Shown piece by piece: positions 45,222 to 54,050 of a stretch of DNA of 64,000 nt; position 1 is the first letter of the stretch; each line of letters opens with the position of its first letter. A program made the translations under genes and the position numbers. The notes below the pieces were generated by a model that was not told the DNA's origin, ran no database searches, and saw only the letters and a program-made list of their open reading frames with translations. The DNA is from JABDPF01 sp036351575 (GTDB taxonomy: Bacteria > Pseudomonadota > Gammaproteobacteria > Xanthomonadales > SZUA-36): positions 24,202 to 88,201 of the forward strand of contig JAZBPJ010000115.1 of NCBI GenBank assembly GCA_036351575.1, read 5' to 3'.

Positions 45222-46442
45222 TCAATTTTTATCAAGGTTTCTCAGCAGGTCAAGCTTGTAGTGGTACTTCTGCTTCTCACTGTTTTCCGCGGCCACTTCC
45301 TCGGCTTTCTTCATCCAGGTCCGGGCCTCCTGCCGGTCGCCTTTCATCAGGTGACTCAGGCTCAGAAGGTAGTAAAACTCGTCCTCGTTTTTGCGCCGCC
45401 TGATCGCGTACTGCAGGTTGTCGATCGCGGACGCGTAGTCGCCCTCTTCAAAGGCAGACTCGGCGACCTGGTAGCGGTAATAGGGGTTCTTCATGCGGTG
45501 CGCGTGAACGCGCTCGAAGTACCGCGCCGCGAGATCCGTGTGCCCCATCTCCTCGTACAGGTTGGCCAGGTTGCTCATGGCGATCAGGTCGGTGTCGGTC
45601 TGGCGCGACGACATCCAGCCCACGTCACCGGTGTGGCGCGTCAGGTCCAGGGTGTCTGCCCCGCCGACCCGCAGGGCCTCCAGGAACGCCGCTTCGGCAA
45701 GGTCGTTGAGCCCTTCGCGCCGGTGCAGGATGCCCATGTTGATCCAGGCCGATGCGAACTCCCCATCCTCGCGCAGGCTTTGCCGGAAATAGCCGTACGC
45801 GGGACCGGTCTCGTCCGCGAGCATGCGCTCGGCGCCGATATTGTTGAAATAATGCGCCCGCGCCCGGTTGTCCCGAATGATTCGTGTTTCCAGTTCATGA
45901 TCGAAATCGTAGATATTGAAGTCGACTTCGCGCCAGCGCCCCTGCTTCAGGTCGACGTGCACGTTGATGTGCTGGCTGTAAAGGAAGGAGTCGCCGCTCA
46001 TCGACCAGGTGGGCGGAACGTCGACCTCCTGGTAACGCGCGTCGATACCCAGGTAGCGGGCCATGGCGACAAACATGTTGGTAAAGGCCATGCAGTTGCC
46101 GCGCCGGCGCTCGAAGGTCTCGACGGCTGTTCCGGTCGTATCCTCGTAGGCCAGCGAAAACTCCCCGGAACGCATGATGGCGTAGGCCAGCTTGCGCAGC
46201 TGTTCGCTCTGGGCGCCGCTCGAACCGACGGCGCGATCGGTGAACTCGATCATCTCCGGGCTCATCTCCAGCAGGTCGAATTCGGAAAAGTCGATATCAC
46301 CCAGAGAACTGTAAAGCGGGCTGGCGGTGAGAACGTCCTGCGCACTGCGCTTACCGATCGCGGCATCTCCATCATATGCCGGCTGCAAAGCGCAGCCGCC
46401 GAGCAGCACAATTGTGATCAGGTAGAGAAATTTTGTCTTCAT
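45222..46442 (-). CDS. Lipoprotein with transglutaminase-like and TPR domains
   Basis: 406 residues. Lipobox LLGGC with Cys17. A transglutaminase-like domain follows (about 75-185): Cys117 in RRRGNCMAFTNMFVAMARYLGI, His158 in YSQHINVHV and Asp174 in REVDFNIYDFD form the expected Cys-His-Asp triad. Then several TPR repeats (about 215-400; ASAWINMGILHRREGLNDLAEAAFLEAL, YYRYQVAESAFEEGDYASAIDNLQYAI). The protein is probably attached to an envelope membrane facing the periplasm. Ahead of the TonB-receptor gene on the same strand, 242 bases apart; a functional link is not shown. Substrate unknown. Confidence 0.87.
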   Translation of the reverse strand: MKTKFLYLITIVLLGGCALQPAYDGDAAIGKRSAQDVLTASPLYSSLGDIDFSEFDLLEMSPEMIEFTDRAVGSSGAQSEQLRKLAYAIMRSGEFSLAYEDTTGTAVETFERRRGNCMAFTNMFVAMARYLGIDARYQEVDVPPTWSMSGDSFLYSQHINVHVDLKQGRWREVDFNIYDFDHELETRIIRDNRARAHYFNNIGAERMLADETGPAYGYFRQSLREDGEFASAWINMGILHRREGLNDLAEAAFLEALRVGGADTLDLTRHTGDVGWMSSRQTDTDLIAMSNLANLYEEMGHTDLAARYFERVHAHRMKNPYYRYQVAESAFEEGDYASAIDNLQYAIRRRKNEDEFYYLLSLSHLMKGDRQEARTWMKKAEEVAAENSEKQKYHYKLDLLRNLDKN

Positions 46443-46530
46443 GCCCTAAGCCACCCAGTAACGAAAGCCTGCCTGTTTCCATCTTACACCGGGGCCCGGA
46501 ACGCACGGGGTACGCCGGACCGGCGGAACC

Positions 46531-47139
46531 TCAGTCCTGCATGCCCAGCAGCTGCTGCAGATCCTCCTCGCGGTCGAGGTCATGGGCCGCGCTTTGCAGC
46601 GCAACGAAATCCACCACGTCAATGTGGCGGTCGATCAGCTGACGGGCGCCGCGCTGGCGGTGCAGGCCCTTGAGCTCACCCCGCATGCTGCCCGGAAAAA
46701 TCACCGGCGGCCCCGAGACCTGGGCAGCGCCTTCTTTCCATCTCGCAACATGAATTCGAGCGGGAGCGGCGAGCCAGGATTCCACCAGGCGGTCAAGGTC
46801 GGACCTTTCGAGCAGCCATTGGTCACAAACGCTGACCAGGATGCCGTCGACCCGCTCCGGCAGGTGCCGCGCACCCCACGCAATCGAGCCCCCCATGCCT
46901 TCCTTCCAGTCCGGGTTGACGACCACGCGCACGGGCAGGTCCTCGACCTCGGCGGCCACGCGACCGGCTTCGCAGCCGGACACCACCAGCACATCACCGG
47001 CAACGGATTCGCGCAGCAGCCGGGCCGTGCGGCGCACCAGGGTCTCTCCGCGGTGCCTAACCAGCTGCTTTGACTGACCGAGGCGCGAAGAAGGCCCGGC
47101 GGCGAGCAGGATCGCATTCAGTTTTTTTGATTCATTCAT
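46531..47139 (-). CDS. mocA: Molybdenum cofactor nucleotidyltransferase-like protein (MocA family)
   Basis: 202 residues. NTP-transferase fold with LNAILLAAGPSSRLGQSKQLVRHRGETLVRRTARLL (the LAAG-S-R-G-K signature), VVVNPDWKEGMGGSIAWG and VSVCDQWLLERSDLDRLV. Proteins of this kind attach CTP (MocA) or GTP (MobA) to molybdopterin. Adjacent XdhC-like gene favours MocA, which makes the cytosine dinucleotide form for xanthine-dehydrogenase-type enzymes. Overlaps the xdhC-like gene by 8 bases. Confidence 0.85.
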   Translation of the reverse strand: MNESKKLNAILLAAGPSSRLGQSKQLVRHRGETLVRRTARLLRESVAGDVLVVSGCEAGRVAAEVEDLPVRVVVNPDWKEGMGGSIAWGARHLPERVDGILVSVCDQWLLERSDLDRLVESWLAAPARIHVARWKEGAAQVSGPPVIFPGSMRGELKGLHRQRGARQLIDRHIDVVDFVALQSAAHDLDREEDLQQLLGMQD

Positions 47140-48187
47140 GGCCTGGACCTGTCAGGGAGCCGCCGCTGCGCCGGTTGAGCACGGCATGGACCTCGGCAGC
47201 CATCGAAAGCGCGATGGATTGCGGCAGTTCCGCGCCGATATCCAGGCCGACCGGCCCGAACAGCCGCTGACCGGAACACCCGGCCATGCCGCGCAGGCGT
47301 TCGCGGCGCGCCGTGGGTCCCAGCACGCCCAGGTAGGCCAGTTCGCGTCCGCACAACTGGCGCAGATACTCCGCATCGCTTTCCAGGTGATGGGTCATCA
47401 CGATCGCCGCGTCCAACTCGTCGAGGTCGACGTGGCTGGACAGGTCGGACTGCCTCTGGCAGCTCACGGTGCAGCCCCCCGGGAAGCGCTCGGCGCGGGC
47501 AAAGGCCGGCCTGTGGTCGGCGACAAGCACGTCCCAGCCCAGCGCATGGAAGGCCTCGGCCACCGGAACCGCGTCGGGCCCGGCGCCGCAGATCAGCACC
47601 CGGGTCTGGGCCGGCAGGTGGATCAGCATGATTTCACCTTCTGCCTGCTCGACGGTGCGGCTGCGCCACTGCGGCCACTCCGCGGCCCTGGAAGCCAGGA
47701 CCGGGAACAGCACTTCGCAGCCGAAAAGGTCGCCTTCGCGCTCGGCCAGGGCCATCGTTCCCGGCTCCAGGCCATGGAGTTCCCGCGTCACCAGGGCCAG
47801 CAGGACCGGCCGCCGCAAGCTGTGCGCCTTGTCCATATGACGAAACAGGCTGCGGCCCTCGCCGTCCAGTCGCTGCAGCAGCAGGTGAATCACACCGTCG
47901 CAGCCGATGCCGAGACTCCAGACCAGGTCGTCGTCGGCGCTCATGTCGTAGGTGACGTGAGCGGGCTCGCCGCTTTCAAAAACACGAGCAGCGTGCTCCA
48001 GGAGGTCGCCCTCGAGGCAACCACCCGAAATCATGCCCTCGTAGCCGCCGTCGCGATCGATCAGCATCATCGCGCCGGGTTTACGGTAGGTCGATCCCTC
48101 GGTCGCCACGATGGTCGCAAGGACGAGCGATTCGTCGTCGCCGTGACGCCAGCAGAAGTCAAGCAAGGCCGGTGTGCCCAGGTGCAA
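47132..48187 (-). CDS. XdhC/CoxI family molybdenum-cofactor maturation protein
   Basis: About 351 residues from TTG 48187. XdhC/CoxI N-terminal domain (VLATIVATEGSTYRKPGAMMLIDRDGGYEGMISGGCLEGDLLEHA) with the conserved Cys in GGCLEGD, LGIGCDGVIHLLLQ, and a C-terminal Rossmann domain (RVLICGAGPDAVPVAEAFHALGWDVLVADHR, AAIVMTHHLESDAEYL, YLGVLGPTARRERL). XdhC inserts sulfurated molybdenum cofactor into xanthine dehydrogenase. TTG 48187 is chosen because GGGAG lies 7 bases upstream; GTG 48250 is an alternative. No molybdoenzyme gene is in the window. Confidence 0.87.
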   Translation of the reverse strand: MHLGTPALLDFCWRHGDDESLVLATIVATEGSTYRKPGAMMLIDRDGGYEGMISGGCLEGDLLEHAARVFESGEPAHVTYDMSADDDLVWSLGIGCDGVIHLLLQRLDGEGRSLFRHMDKAHSLRRPVLLALVTRELHGLEPGTMALAEREGDLFGCEVLFPVLASRAAEWPQWRSRTVEQAEGEIMLIHLPAQTRVLICGAGPDAVPVAEAFHALGWDVLVADHRPAFARAERFPGGCTVSCQRQSDLSSHVDLDELDAAIVMTHHLESDAEYLRQLCGRELAYLGVLGPTARRERLRGMAGCSGQRLFGPVGLDIGAELPQSIALSMAAEVHAVLNRRSGGSLTGPGHE

Positions 48188-48246
48188 TGCAACTCTCCCG
48201 CAAAAAACACATGATAACCCCGAAACCGCAACGGCGCGGGCCAGGT

Positions 48247-49128
48247 TCACATCGTGAAGGGTGACCTGAAGTTCACGGTTATGGCCTGGTAATCACCGTT
48301 CGAGCTGAACTTGAACGAAAAACCGACCTGCTCGAATTCGAGAAAACCGATTTTCACCCTGGCGCGGCCCCTGCCCAGCGCCAGGCCCACTTCCCACTCG
48401 TCCCGGATCGAGACCACTTCTTCGGGCGTGATGTGAAAGTTCAATTCATCGAACAGCCAGGAATAAGTGACGTGACCGTTCAGGTACCAGGGACCCGTCG
48501 AGACGCCCGGTGTGCTCATGGAATGGCTGAATTCGAGACCGGCCATTAGCTGGCCGTACTGACCTCTTTTTTTGAACTCGGGCTTGTAGCCGGCCAATGC
48601 CAGCCCGTTCAGCAGGTTGAGCGAAAACGATTCGCTTGCGACGACCGAGTAACGGCTTCTCAGCCCGCCGTACCAGATCGTGGCCCACTCGCCCTGGGTC
48701 TGCTCGTAACCGAAGCCTAAATGTGCGTAGGGACGCAGGTACCAGCGCTCGGAAACCGGCACCTCCACCTGGACACCCGGGGTAAAGGTGATGGTTCCGT
48801 AATTGTCGAACTCCAGGAAGTCCGGAATGTCGTCGATCCGGTGCAGCCCCAGCGCCAGCGGGTAAAGGATTTCAATTCCGGCGATCCGGCCGCCCTGCGC
48901 GTCCCAGCCCGAGGCCCGCAGCTGCTGCCGCGGCGGAATCCGGAAGATGAAGGCCTGCCGGTTTTCATCCACGCTGTACCACCCGGTGCCGAAAAACGCG
49001 GCCGACGCCCAATGCACCTGCTCGGCGGCCTTGTAGGCGGAAACCTGTGCGGCCGCGGGCGCGGCCGCCCCGAGGCACGACGCGACAAGCAGCGCAAACG
49101 CGGTGATCCGCCATCCATTCCGTTCCAT
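48247..49128 (-). CDS. Predicted outer-membrane beta-barrel protein, unassigned
   Basis: 293 residues. Signal peptide ends APAAAQ (about 1-28). The mature part has alternating hydrophobic/polar strands rich in aromatic and glycine residues (WYLRPYAHLGFGYEQTQGEW, YLNGHVTYSWLF, VGLALGRGRARVKIGFLEFEQVGFSFKFS), consistent with a 10-12-strand barrel. Ends SPFTM. No family recognised. ATG at 49128 is divergent from the MOSC gene with 62 bases between starts. The XdhC-like gene follows on the same strand. Confidence 0.7.
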   Translation of the reverse strand: MERNGWRITAFALLVASCLGAAAPAAAQVSAYKAAEQVHWASAAFFGTGWYSVDENRQAFIFRIPPRQQLRASGWDAQGGRIAGIEILYPLALGLHRIDDIPDFLEFDNYGTITFTPGVQVEVPVSERWYLRPYAHLGFGYEQTQGEWATIWYGGLRSRYSVVASESFSLNLLNGLALAGYKPEFKKRGQYGQLMAGLEFSHSMSTPGVSTGPWYLNGHVTYSWLFDELNFHITPEEVVSIRDEWEVGLALGRGRARVKIGFLEFEQVGFSFKFSSNGDYQAITVNFRSPFTM

Positions 49129-49190
49129 AGTCTGGAATAATAAGCGACCCCGTCGCAGCGAGGCGAATCGTTTTCAAAGCGGAGTGATCG

Positions 49191-50054
49191 ATGCAAAACG
49201 GCCCTGCAAACGTTGAAATCACCGCGCTCGCGGTTTACCCGGTCAAGTCCATGCGCGGCATCGCGCTCGAGCGCGCCGCGCTGACGCCCCTGGGCATCGA
49301 GCACGACCGGCGCTTCATGGTGGTCCGGGCCGACGGCACGTTCGTCACCCAGCGCGACACCCCGGCGATGGCCCTCATCGAAACCGCGATCGAAGCGGAC
49401 GGCCTGCTGCTGTCCCGTGAAGGCCGCGGCTTCGTGCGCGTGCCGTTCGAAACCCGGGGCGGCAAACGGGTCGAGACGCGGGTATGGAAAGACACCTGCG
49501 TCACCGCAGACCAGGGAGACGTGATTTCCCGCTGGCTGACCGAGGCCCTGGAAAGCGCCGAGCGGCTGCGCCTGGTCGCGATGGCGCCCGCCTTTGAACG
49601 GCCGCAGGGAAAACCCGGCCTGCTCGGAGCCGCCACGCGGACCCTGTTCGCCGACGCTGCACCCTACCTGGTGACCAACGAGGCGTCACTCGACGCATTG
49701 AATACGAAGCTGCGGGAAAAGGGCGAGGCCGCCGTGCCGATGAACCGCTTTCGGCCGAACATCGTGGTGCGCGGCCTGCCGGCGTTCGCCGAGCACAGCA
49801 CATCGCTGCTGCGGGGCGACCACTGCGAACTCAAGCTTCGTTACCCCTGCGAGCGCTGCATCGTGACCACGATCGACCAGCACACGGCCGTTAAAAATCC
49901 TGCTTTCGAACCGTACCGCAGCCTGGCCGAACTCAACCCGGCGCCCGGCCGCGCGAGCAAACCCGCTTTTGGCCAGAACGCCACGCTGGCCAATACCGGG
50001 CCGGTCACCGTCGGCGTCGGCGACCGGCTCAGGGTCGTTCAAACGATCAGTTGA
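49191..50054 (+). CDS. MOSC-domain protein (YcbX-like)
   Basis: 287 residues: MOSC N-terminal beta-barrel (VEITALAVYPVKSMRGIALERAALTPLGIEHDRRFMVVRADG) and a MOSC domain with the signature Cys in LRYPCERCIVTTIDQHTA, plus NRFRPNIVVRGLPAFAEHS. YcbX-type proteins act in detoxifying N-hydroxylated compounds with molybdenum cofactor, although this one lacks the ferredoxin tail of E. coli YcbX. Near the mocA- and xdhC-like genes but on the other strand. The 3' end overlaps the AsmA-like gene by 8 bases. Confidence 0.9.
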   Translation: MQNGPANVEITALAVYPVKSMRGIALERAALTPLGIEHDRRFMVVRADGTFVTQRDTPAMALIETAIEADGLLLSREGRGFVRVPFETRGGKRVETRVWKDTCVTADQGDVISRWLTEALESAERLRLVAMAPAFERPQGKPGLLGAATRTLFADAAPYLVTNEASLDALNTKLREKGEAAVPMNRFRPNIVVRGLPAFAEHSTSLLRGDHCELKLRYPCERCIVTTIDQHTAVKNPAFEPYRSLAELNPAPGRASKPAFGQNATLANTGPVTVGVGDRLRVVQTIS

Positions 50055-50703
50055 AGATCTTTTCGAGCTTTTCCGTCGCCTTGGTCTTCAGCAGTTCCAG
50101 GGCCGCCGCCGACACGACTTCGTCCAGGATCTCGCGAACGATGGCCTCGGCCACTTCCGGCGGCGTGCCGCGCAGACCGGTCAGTTCGACCTCGTCGACC
50201 GTGATGTTCGTGGCGCGGTCCAGCGTGGTCGACTCGAACGCCGCCCGCGACTCGTTCATGCGGAACAGGTCGATCGTCAGGACCGGCGGCGCGCTGTCTT
50301 CCGCCGGGGCCGGCGTGTCCGCTCCGCTGTCCATCCCCGAAAGCAGCGCCGCGAAGTTGGTTGCTCCGTTGTGTTCCTCGATCACGATTTCCGGCCTGTC
50401 GACGATGATGCGCCGGATTTCCAGGGTCTGGTAATTAACCGCCGCCTCGATACCGCGCAGGGTGAAGGCGTTCGGATTCGAAAAGCCAACCGGGTTGGCG
50501 ACCGAGATATCGGAAATGGTGAGCGAACCGCTCTTGAGGTCGGTGACGACCTCGCCCACGGTCACCTGCGTGGCCAGGGTCTCGGTACCGATCTTTTCGA
50601 TCTGCTGCGCGATGAAGTCGTCCATGCGGTAGTTCATGAAATACCACACCGCGCCGCCCGCCAGCAGCACCAGGACCAGCAGAACAACCAGGATTTTTTT
50701 CAT
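50047..50703 (-). CDS. AsmA-like membrane-anchored protein
   Basis: 218 residues with one N-terminal membrane anchor ([24 protein letters not shown]) and a periplasmic part resembling AsmA/DUF748 beta-strand units ([66 protein letters not shown]). Much shorter than full AsmA. Role probably envelope related; specific function not known. Divergent from ubiE with 211 bases between. Confidence 0.75.
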   Translation of the reverse strand: MKKILVVLLVLVLLAGGAVWYFMNYRMDDFIAQQIEKIGTETLATQVTVGEVVTDLKSGSLTISDISVANPVGFSNPNAFTLRGIEAAVNYQTLEIRRIIVDRPEIVIEEHNGATNFAALLSGMDSGADTPAPAEDSAPPVLTIDLFRMNESRAAFESTTLDRATNITVDEVELTGLRGTPPEVAEAIVREILDEVVSAAALELLKTKATEKLEKIFN

Positions 50704-50885
50704 TAAAGCGTCTCCGCAAACTAAACAATGGAGCCTATTCTCAACCGCGACGGCCCGCCCAGTCCAGCCCGAAAACGAGACGCATCGATTCCCGCTTCCG
50801 GTTTTTACCCGGAGACGGCGGCGCCCGGCGCGGAGCCATCTTGCGGCCGCGCCCGGAATGAATGCCTCGAAGCCGCGCCTCGGGC

Positions 50886-50891
50886 TACAAT
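50886..50891 (+). promoter_or_regulatory. Possible -10 element of the ubiE operon
   Basis: TACAAT, one mismatch from TATAAT, 23 bases before the ubiE ATG. No good -35 box lies 16-18 bases upstream, so this is tentative. The rest of the 50704-50914 gap is GC-rich and shows no other feature. Confidence 0.3.
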
Positions 50892-50914
50892 ATGCTGTCT
50901 TTCTGGGAAGCCGA

Positions 50915-51673
50915 ATGAAACAGGATAAGCGCGAAACAACACATTTCGGATACCGTGAAGTGCCGCTGCGTGAAAAAGCCGGGCTGGTGCGCCAGGTATT
51001 CGAGTCCGTGGCCGGCAGCTACGACCTGATGAACGACCTGATGTCGCTCGGCGTCCACCGGGCCTGGAAACAGGATTTCGCGGCCCGCAGCGGCGTGCTG
51101 CCCGGCGACCGGGTACTCGATCTCGCCGGCGGCACCGGCGACATCGCGGCGCTGATGAGCCGCCGGGTCGGCGCCAACGGCCGCGTGATGCTGACCGACA
51201 TCAACGAGGCCATGCTGCGGGTGGGCCGTGAGCGCCTGGAAGACCGCGGCATCGCCGGCAACGTCGACTACGCGCTGGTCGACGCGGAAAAGCTGCCCTT
51301 TCCTGATGCATCGTTCGATGCCGTGACCATCGCTTTCGGCTTGCGCAATGTCACTGACAAGGACGCGGCGCTGCGCGAAATGCGGCGCGTACTGAAACCC
51401 GGCGGCGGGCGGGCCATGATCCTGGAGTTCTCGCAGGTGGAGTTCGAACCGCTGAAGCAGATCTATGACGCCTGGTCTTTTGGCGTACTGCCGGTAATGG
51501 GCAAACTGGTCGCCAACGACGAGGACAGCTACCGCTACCTGGCCGAGAGCATCCGCAAGCACCCGCCGCAGGAAGAACTCGCCGCGATGATGAAGAACGC
51601 CGGTTTTGAAGACGTCGGCTTTCGCAACCTGACCGGCGGCATCGTCGCCATTCATCACGGGAGCGCCGGCTGA
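50915..51673 (+). CDS. ubiE: Ubiquinone/menaquinone biosynthesis C-methyltransferase
   Basis: SAM-dependent C-methylation of the quinone ring. 252 residues from ATG 50915 ([17 protein letters not shown]), with GGGAAG upstream. Family motifs: [28 protein letters not shown] loop [14 protein letters not shown], and [27 protein letters not shown] longer in-frame extension reaches back into the AsmA-like gene and is rejected. First gene of ubiE-ubiJ-ubiB. Confidence 0.97.
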   Translation: MKQDKRETTHFGYREVPLREKAGLVRQVFESVAGSYDLMNDLMSLGVHRAWKQDFAARSGVLPGDRVLDLAGGTGDIAALMSRRVGANGRVMLTDINEAMLRVGRERLEDRGIAGNVDYALVDAEKLPFPDASFDAVTIAFGLRNVTDKDAALREMRRVLKPGGGRAMILEFSQVEFEPLKQIYDAWSFGVLPVMGKLVANDEDSYRYLAESIRKHPPQEELAAMMKNAGFEDVGFRNLTGGIVAIHHGSAG

Positions 51674-51675
51674 CC

Positions 51676-52305
51676 ATGCCCGAATACCGCACTCCCCTTC
51701 CCGGCATCCTGGCCGGATTGCTCGAAGGCGCCGTCAACCGCGTGCTGGCGCTGGACGAAAACACGCCGGCCCGCCTCAGGAGGCTGTCGGGCCGTCACCT
51801 GCAGCTCGACATCGCGGGGTCCGGCATCACGCTGTTCTTCTCGTTTGACGACCGCCGCGTGCGCGTGCGCACCCGCCTAGACAGCGCACCCGATACCGTG
51901 ATCAGCGGCTCTCCCCAGGCGCTGTTCGCGATGGCCGTACCCGACGGCGCGGACGGCTGGCAATCCGGGGATTCGCGCGTGAACATCACCGGCGACGCCA
52001 ACCTGGCGCGCGATCTCGAGCGCCTCTTCTCGCAGCTGGACCCGGACTGGGAAGGCAGCCTGTCCCGGGTCTTTGGCGATGTCCTGGGTTACCAGGTCTC
52101 GGCGGGGCTGCGCAACGGCGCCCGGCAGGCCCGCGCAGCAGCGGGAGAGGCCGGCGAGATGGTCGACGACTTCCTGCGCAGCGGACAGGCGCCGGTCGTG
52201 CACGCGTCCGAGTTCGCTGCTTTCGGCAAATCGCTCGACGAGCTGGAATCAACGCTGCAACGAATCGAAGACCGGCTCGACCGTCAACAGGACAAGGATC
52301 GCTGA
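51676..52305 (+). CDS. ubiJ: Ubiquinone biosynthesis accessory factor UbiJ (SCP2 domain)
   Basis: 209 residues, a lipid-binding SCP2 domain in the N-terminal half (ITLFFSFDDRRVRVRTRLDSAPDTVISGSPQALFAM, VNITGDANLARDLERLFSQLDPDWEG) and a helical C-terminal part ending in a coiled coil. UbiJ helps assemble the cytosolic Ubi complex on hydrophobic intermediates. Two bases after ubiE, five before ubiB. Confidence 0.93.
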   Translation: MPEYRTPLPGILAGLLEGAVNRVLALDENTPARLRRLSGRHLQLDIAGSGITLFFSFDDRRVRVRTRLDSAPDTVISGSPQALFAMAVPDGADGWQSGDSRVNITGDANLARDLERLFSQLDPDWEGSLSRVFGDVLGYQVSAGLRNGARQARAAAGEAGEMVDDFLRSGQAPVVHASEFAAFGKSLDELESTLQRIEDRLDRQQDKDR

Positions 52306-52310
52306 AGAAG

Positions 52311-53966
52311 ATGCTACACGGCCTCAGGCAGTTCACCCGGCTGATAAAAATCAGCGCTATCCTCTCCCGTTACCGGCTGGACGAGTTCCTCGAGGCCACC
52401 CACCTGTACCGCCCGATGAGCCTGCTGCGGGTATTCTCGCCCGGCTCAAAAGGAATGGCGCAACGGCCGCGCGGCGAGCGCTTGCGCATGGCGCTGCACG
52501 AGATGGGGCCGATCTACGTGAAATTCGGCCAGATCATCTCGACGCGCCGGGACCTCGTGGCGCCGGATATTGCGGACGAACTTGCCCTGCTGCAGGACCA
52601 GGTGCCGCCTTTCCCCGGCGAGGACGCGCAAGCCATCGTCGAGAAGGCCCTGGGCAAGCCGATTTCCGAGCTGTTCGCCTCGTTCGAGCTCAAACCGCTG
52701 GCCTCGGCTTCGATCGCCCAGGTCCACGAAGCCACGCTGCCGGACGGCCGGCAGGTCGTGGTCAAGGTCGTGCGGCCGGGGATCCGCGCGCAAATCCGCC
52801 GCGACATCAACCTGCTGATGGCGGTCGCCCGTCTTGCGGAGAAGTACTGGGAGGACGCCGCGCGCGTCAAGCCGCCCGAGTTCGTCCGGGAATTCGAGAT
52901 GTTCATCTTCGACGAACTGGACATGACCCGCGAGGCGTCCAACGCCTCGGTGCTGCGCCAGAACTTCGCGGACTCCGACGACCTGTACGTGCCGGAAATA
53001 CACTGGGAATACACCAAGGAACAGGTGCTCGTGATGGAACGCATTCACGGCGTTCCGATCAGCGATGTCGAGCGCCTGCGCGCGGCCGGCGTCAACATGG
53101 AAAAACTGGCCAAGACGGGCATCCGGGTTTTCTACACCCAGGTCTTCCGCGACAACCTGTTTCACGCCGACATGCACCCGGGCAACATCTTCGTCGACAT
53201 CAGCGACCCGCAGAACCCGACCTACATCGCCCTCGACTTCGGCATCGTGGCCAGCCTGACGCAAAAAGACCTGTACTTCATATCCGAAAACTTCCTGGCC
53301 ATGTTCAACCGCGACTACTACCGCGTGGCGCTGCTGCACCAGGAGTCGGGCTGGGTGCCGCACGACACCCGGCTGGAAGAACTCGAGGCCGCGATCCGGG
53401 CGGTGGGCGAACCGGCGTTCTCACGGCCGCTGAACGAAATCTCCTTCGGCGAACTGATGCTCAAACTGATCCAGGTGGCCTACCGCTTCCGCCTGAACAT
53501 CCAGCCGCAGCTGATCATGCTGCAGAAGACCCTGCTCAATATCGAGGGCCTGGGGCGCGAACTGTTTCCGGACCTGGACGTGCTGGCGGTCAGCAAACCC
53601 GAGCTGGAGCGCATCCTGCGCGAGAAGCACGGCATCGACAATACCGCGCGTGACCTGCGCGAACGGCTTCCCGGCTGGCTGAGCAAGGCGCCGGAAATGC
53701 CGGGGCTGCTGCACGACTACCTGAAGCAGGCCGTGACGGGCACGGCCACCACGCGGATCGACCCGCGCGACCTGGAAGAACTGCGGCGGTCCGACAGCGC
53801 CTCGAACCGCAAGCTGGCGCGGGCCATCAGCGGCGGTGCGCTGTTTTTCAGCGGCGCGCTGCTGGCGGCGCTCGATGCCGGACCCTGGTTCCTGTGGGGC
53901 ATATCGGCGCCCGGCCTGGTGCTCGCGGCCGCCGGCGCCTGGCTGATGGCCCGTTCCCTCAGGTAA
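52311..53966 (+). CDS. ubiB: Atypical kinase/ATPase UbiB (ADCK family)
   Basis: Atypical protein-kinase-like ATPase needed for ubiquinone synthesis. 551 residues: KxGQ motif YVKFGQIISTRRDLV, ASIAQVHEATL with the Ala-rich loop, Lys in VVVKVVRPG, HADMHPGNIFV and the magnesium-binding DFG in ALDFGIVASLT. Two C-terminal membrane segments (GGALFFSGALLAALDAGPWFLWGI, APGLVLAAAGAWLM). Intact family hallmarks; operon with ubiE and ubiJ. Confidence 0.97.
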   Translation: MLHGLRQFTRLIKISAILSRYRLDEFLEATHLYRPMSLLRVFSPGSKGMAQRPRGERLRMALHEMGPIYVKFGQIISTRRDLVAPDIADELALLQDQVPPFPGEDAQAIVEKALGKPISELFASFELKPLASASIAQVHEATLPDGRQVVVKVVRPGIRAQIRRDINLLMAVARLAEKYWEDAARVKPPEFVREFEMFIFDELDMTREASNASVLRQNFADSDDLYVPEIHWEYTKEQVLVMERIHGVPISDVERLRAAGVNMEKLAKTGIRVFYTQVFRDNLFHADMHPGNIFVDISDPQNPTYIALDFGIVASLTQKDLYFISENFLAMFNRDYYRVALLHQESGWVPHDTRLEELEAAIRAVGEPAFSRPLNEISFGELMLKLIQVAYRFRLNIQPQLIMLQKTLLNIEGLGRELFPDLDVLAVSKPELERILREKHGIDNTARDLRERLPGWLSKAPEMPGLLHDYLKQAVTGTATTRIDPRDLEELRRSDSASNRKLARAISGGALFFSGALLAALDAGPWFLWGISAPGLVLAAAGAWLMARSLR

Positions 53967-53971
53967 CAGCA

Positions 53972-54025
53972 GGAGCCCGCCATGCGGAAAACATGGGGTC
54001 AGAGTAGCTGAGCTACTCTGACCCC
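53972..54025. repeat. REP-like partial unit next to a palindromic repeat family B copy
   Basis: A partial unit of the first repeat (GGAGCCCGCCATGCGG, 53972-53987) immediately precedes a 31-base perfect palindrome of family B (53995-54025; arms GGGGTCAGAGTAGCT and complement around one G). The two families meet in the 84-base gap between ubiB and the convergent metallopeptidase gene. Confidence 0.8.
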
Positions 54026-54050
54026 GGTCTTCTTCCTAACCCGGTCTTCC

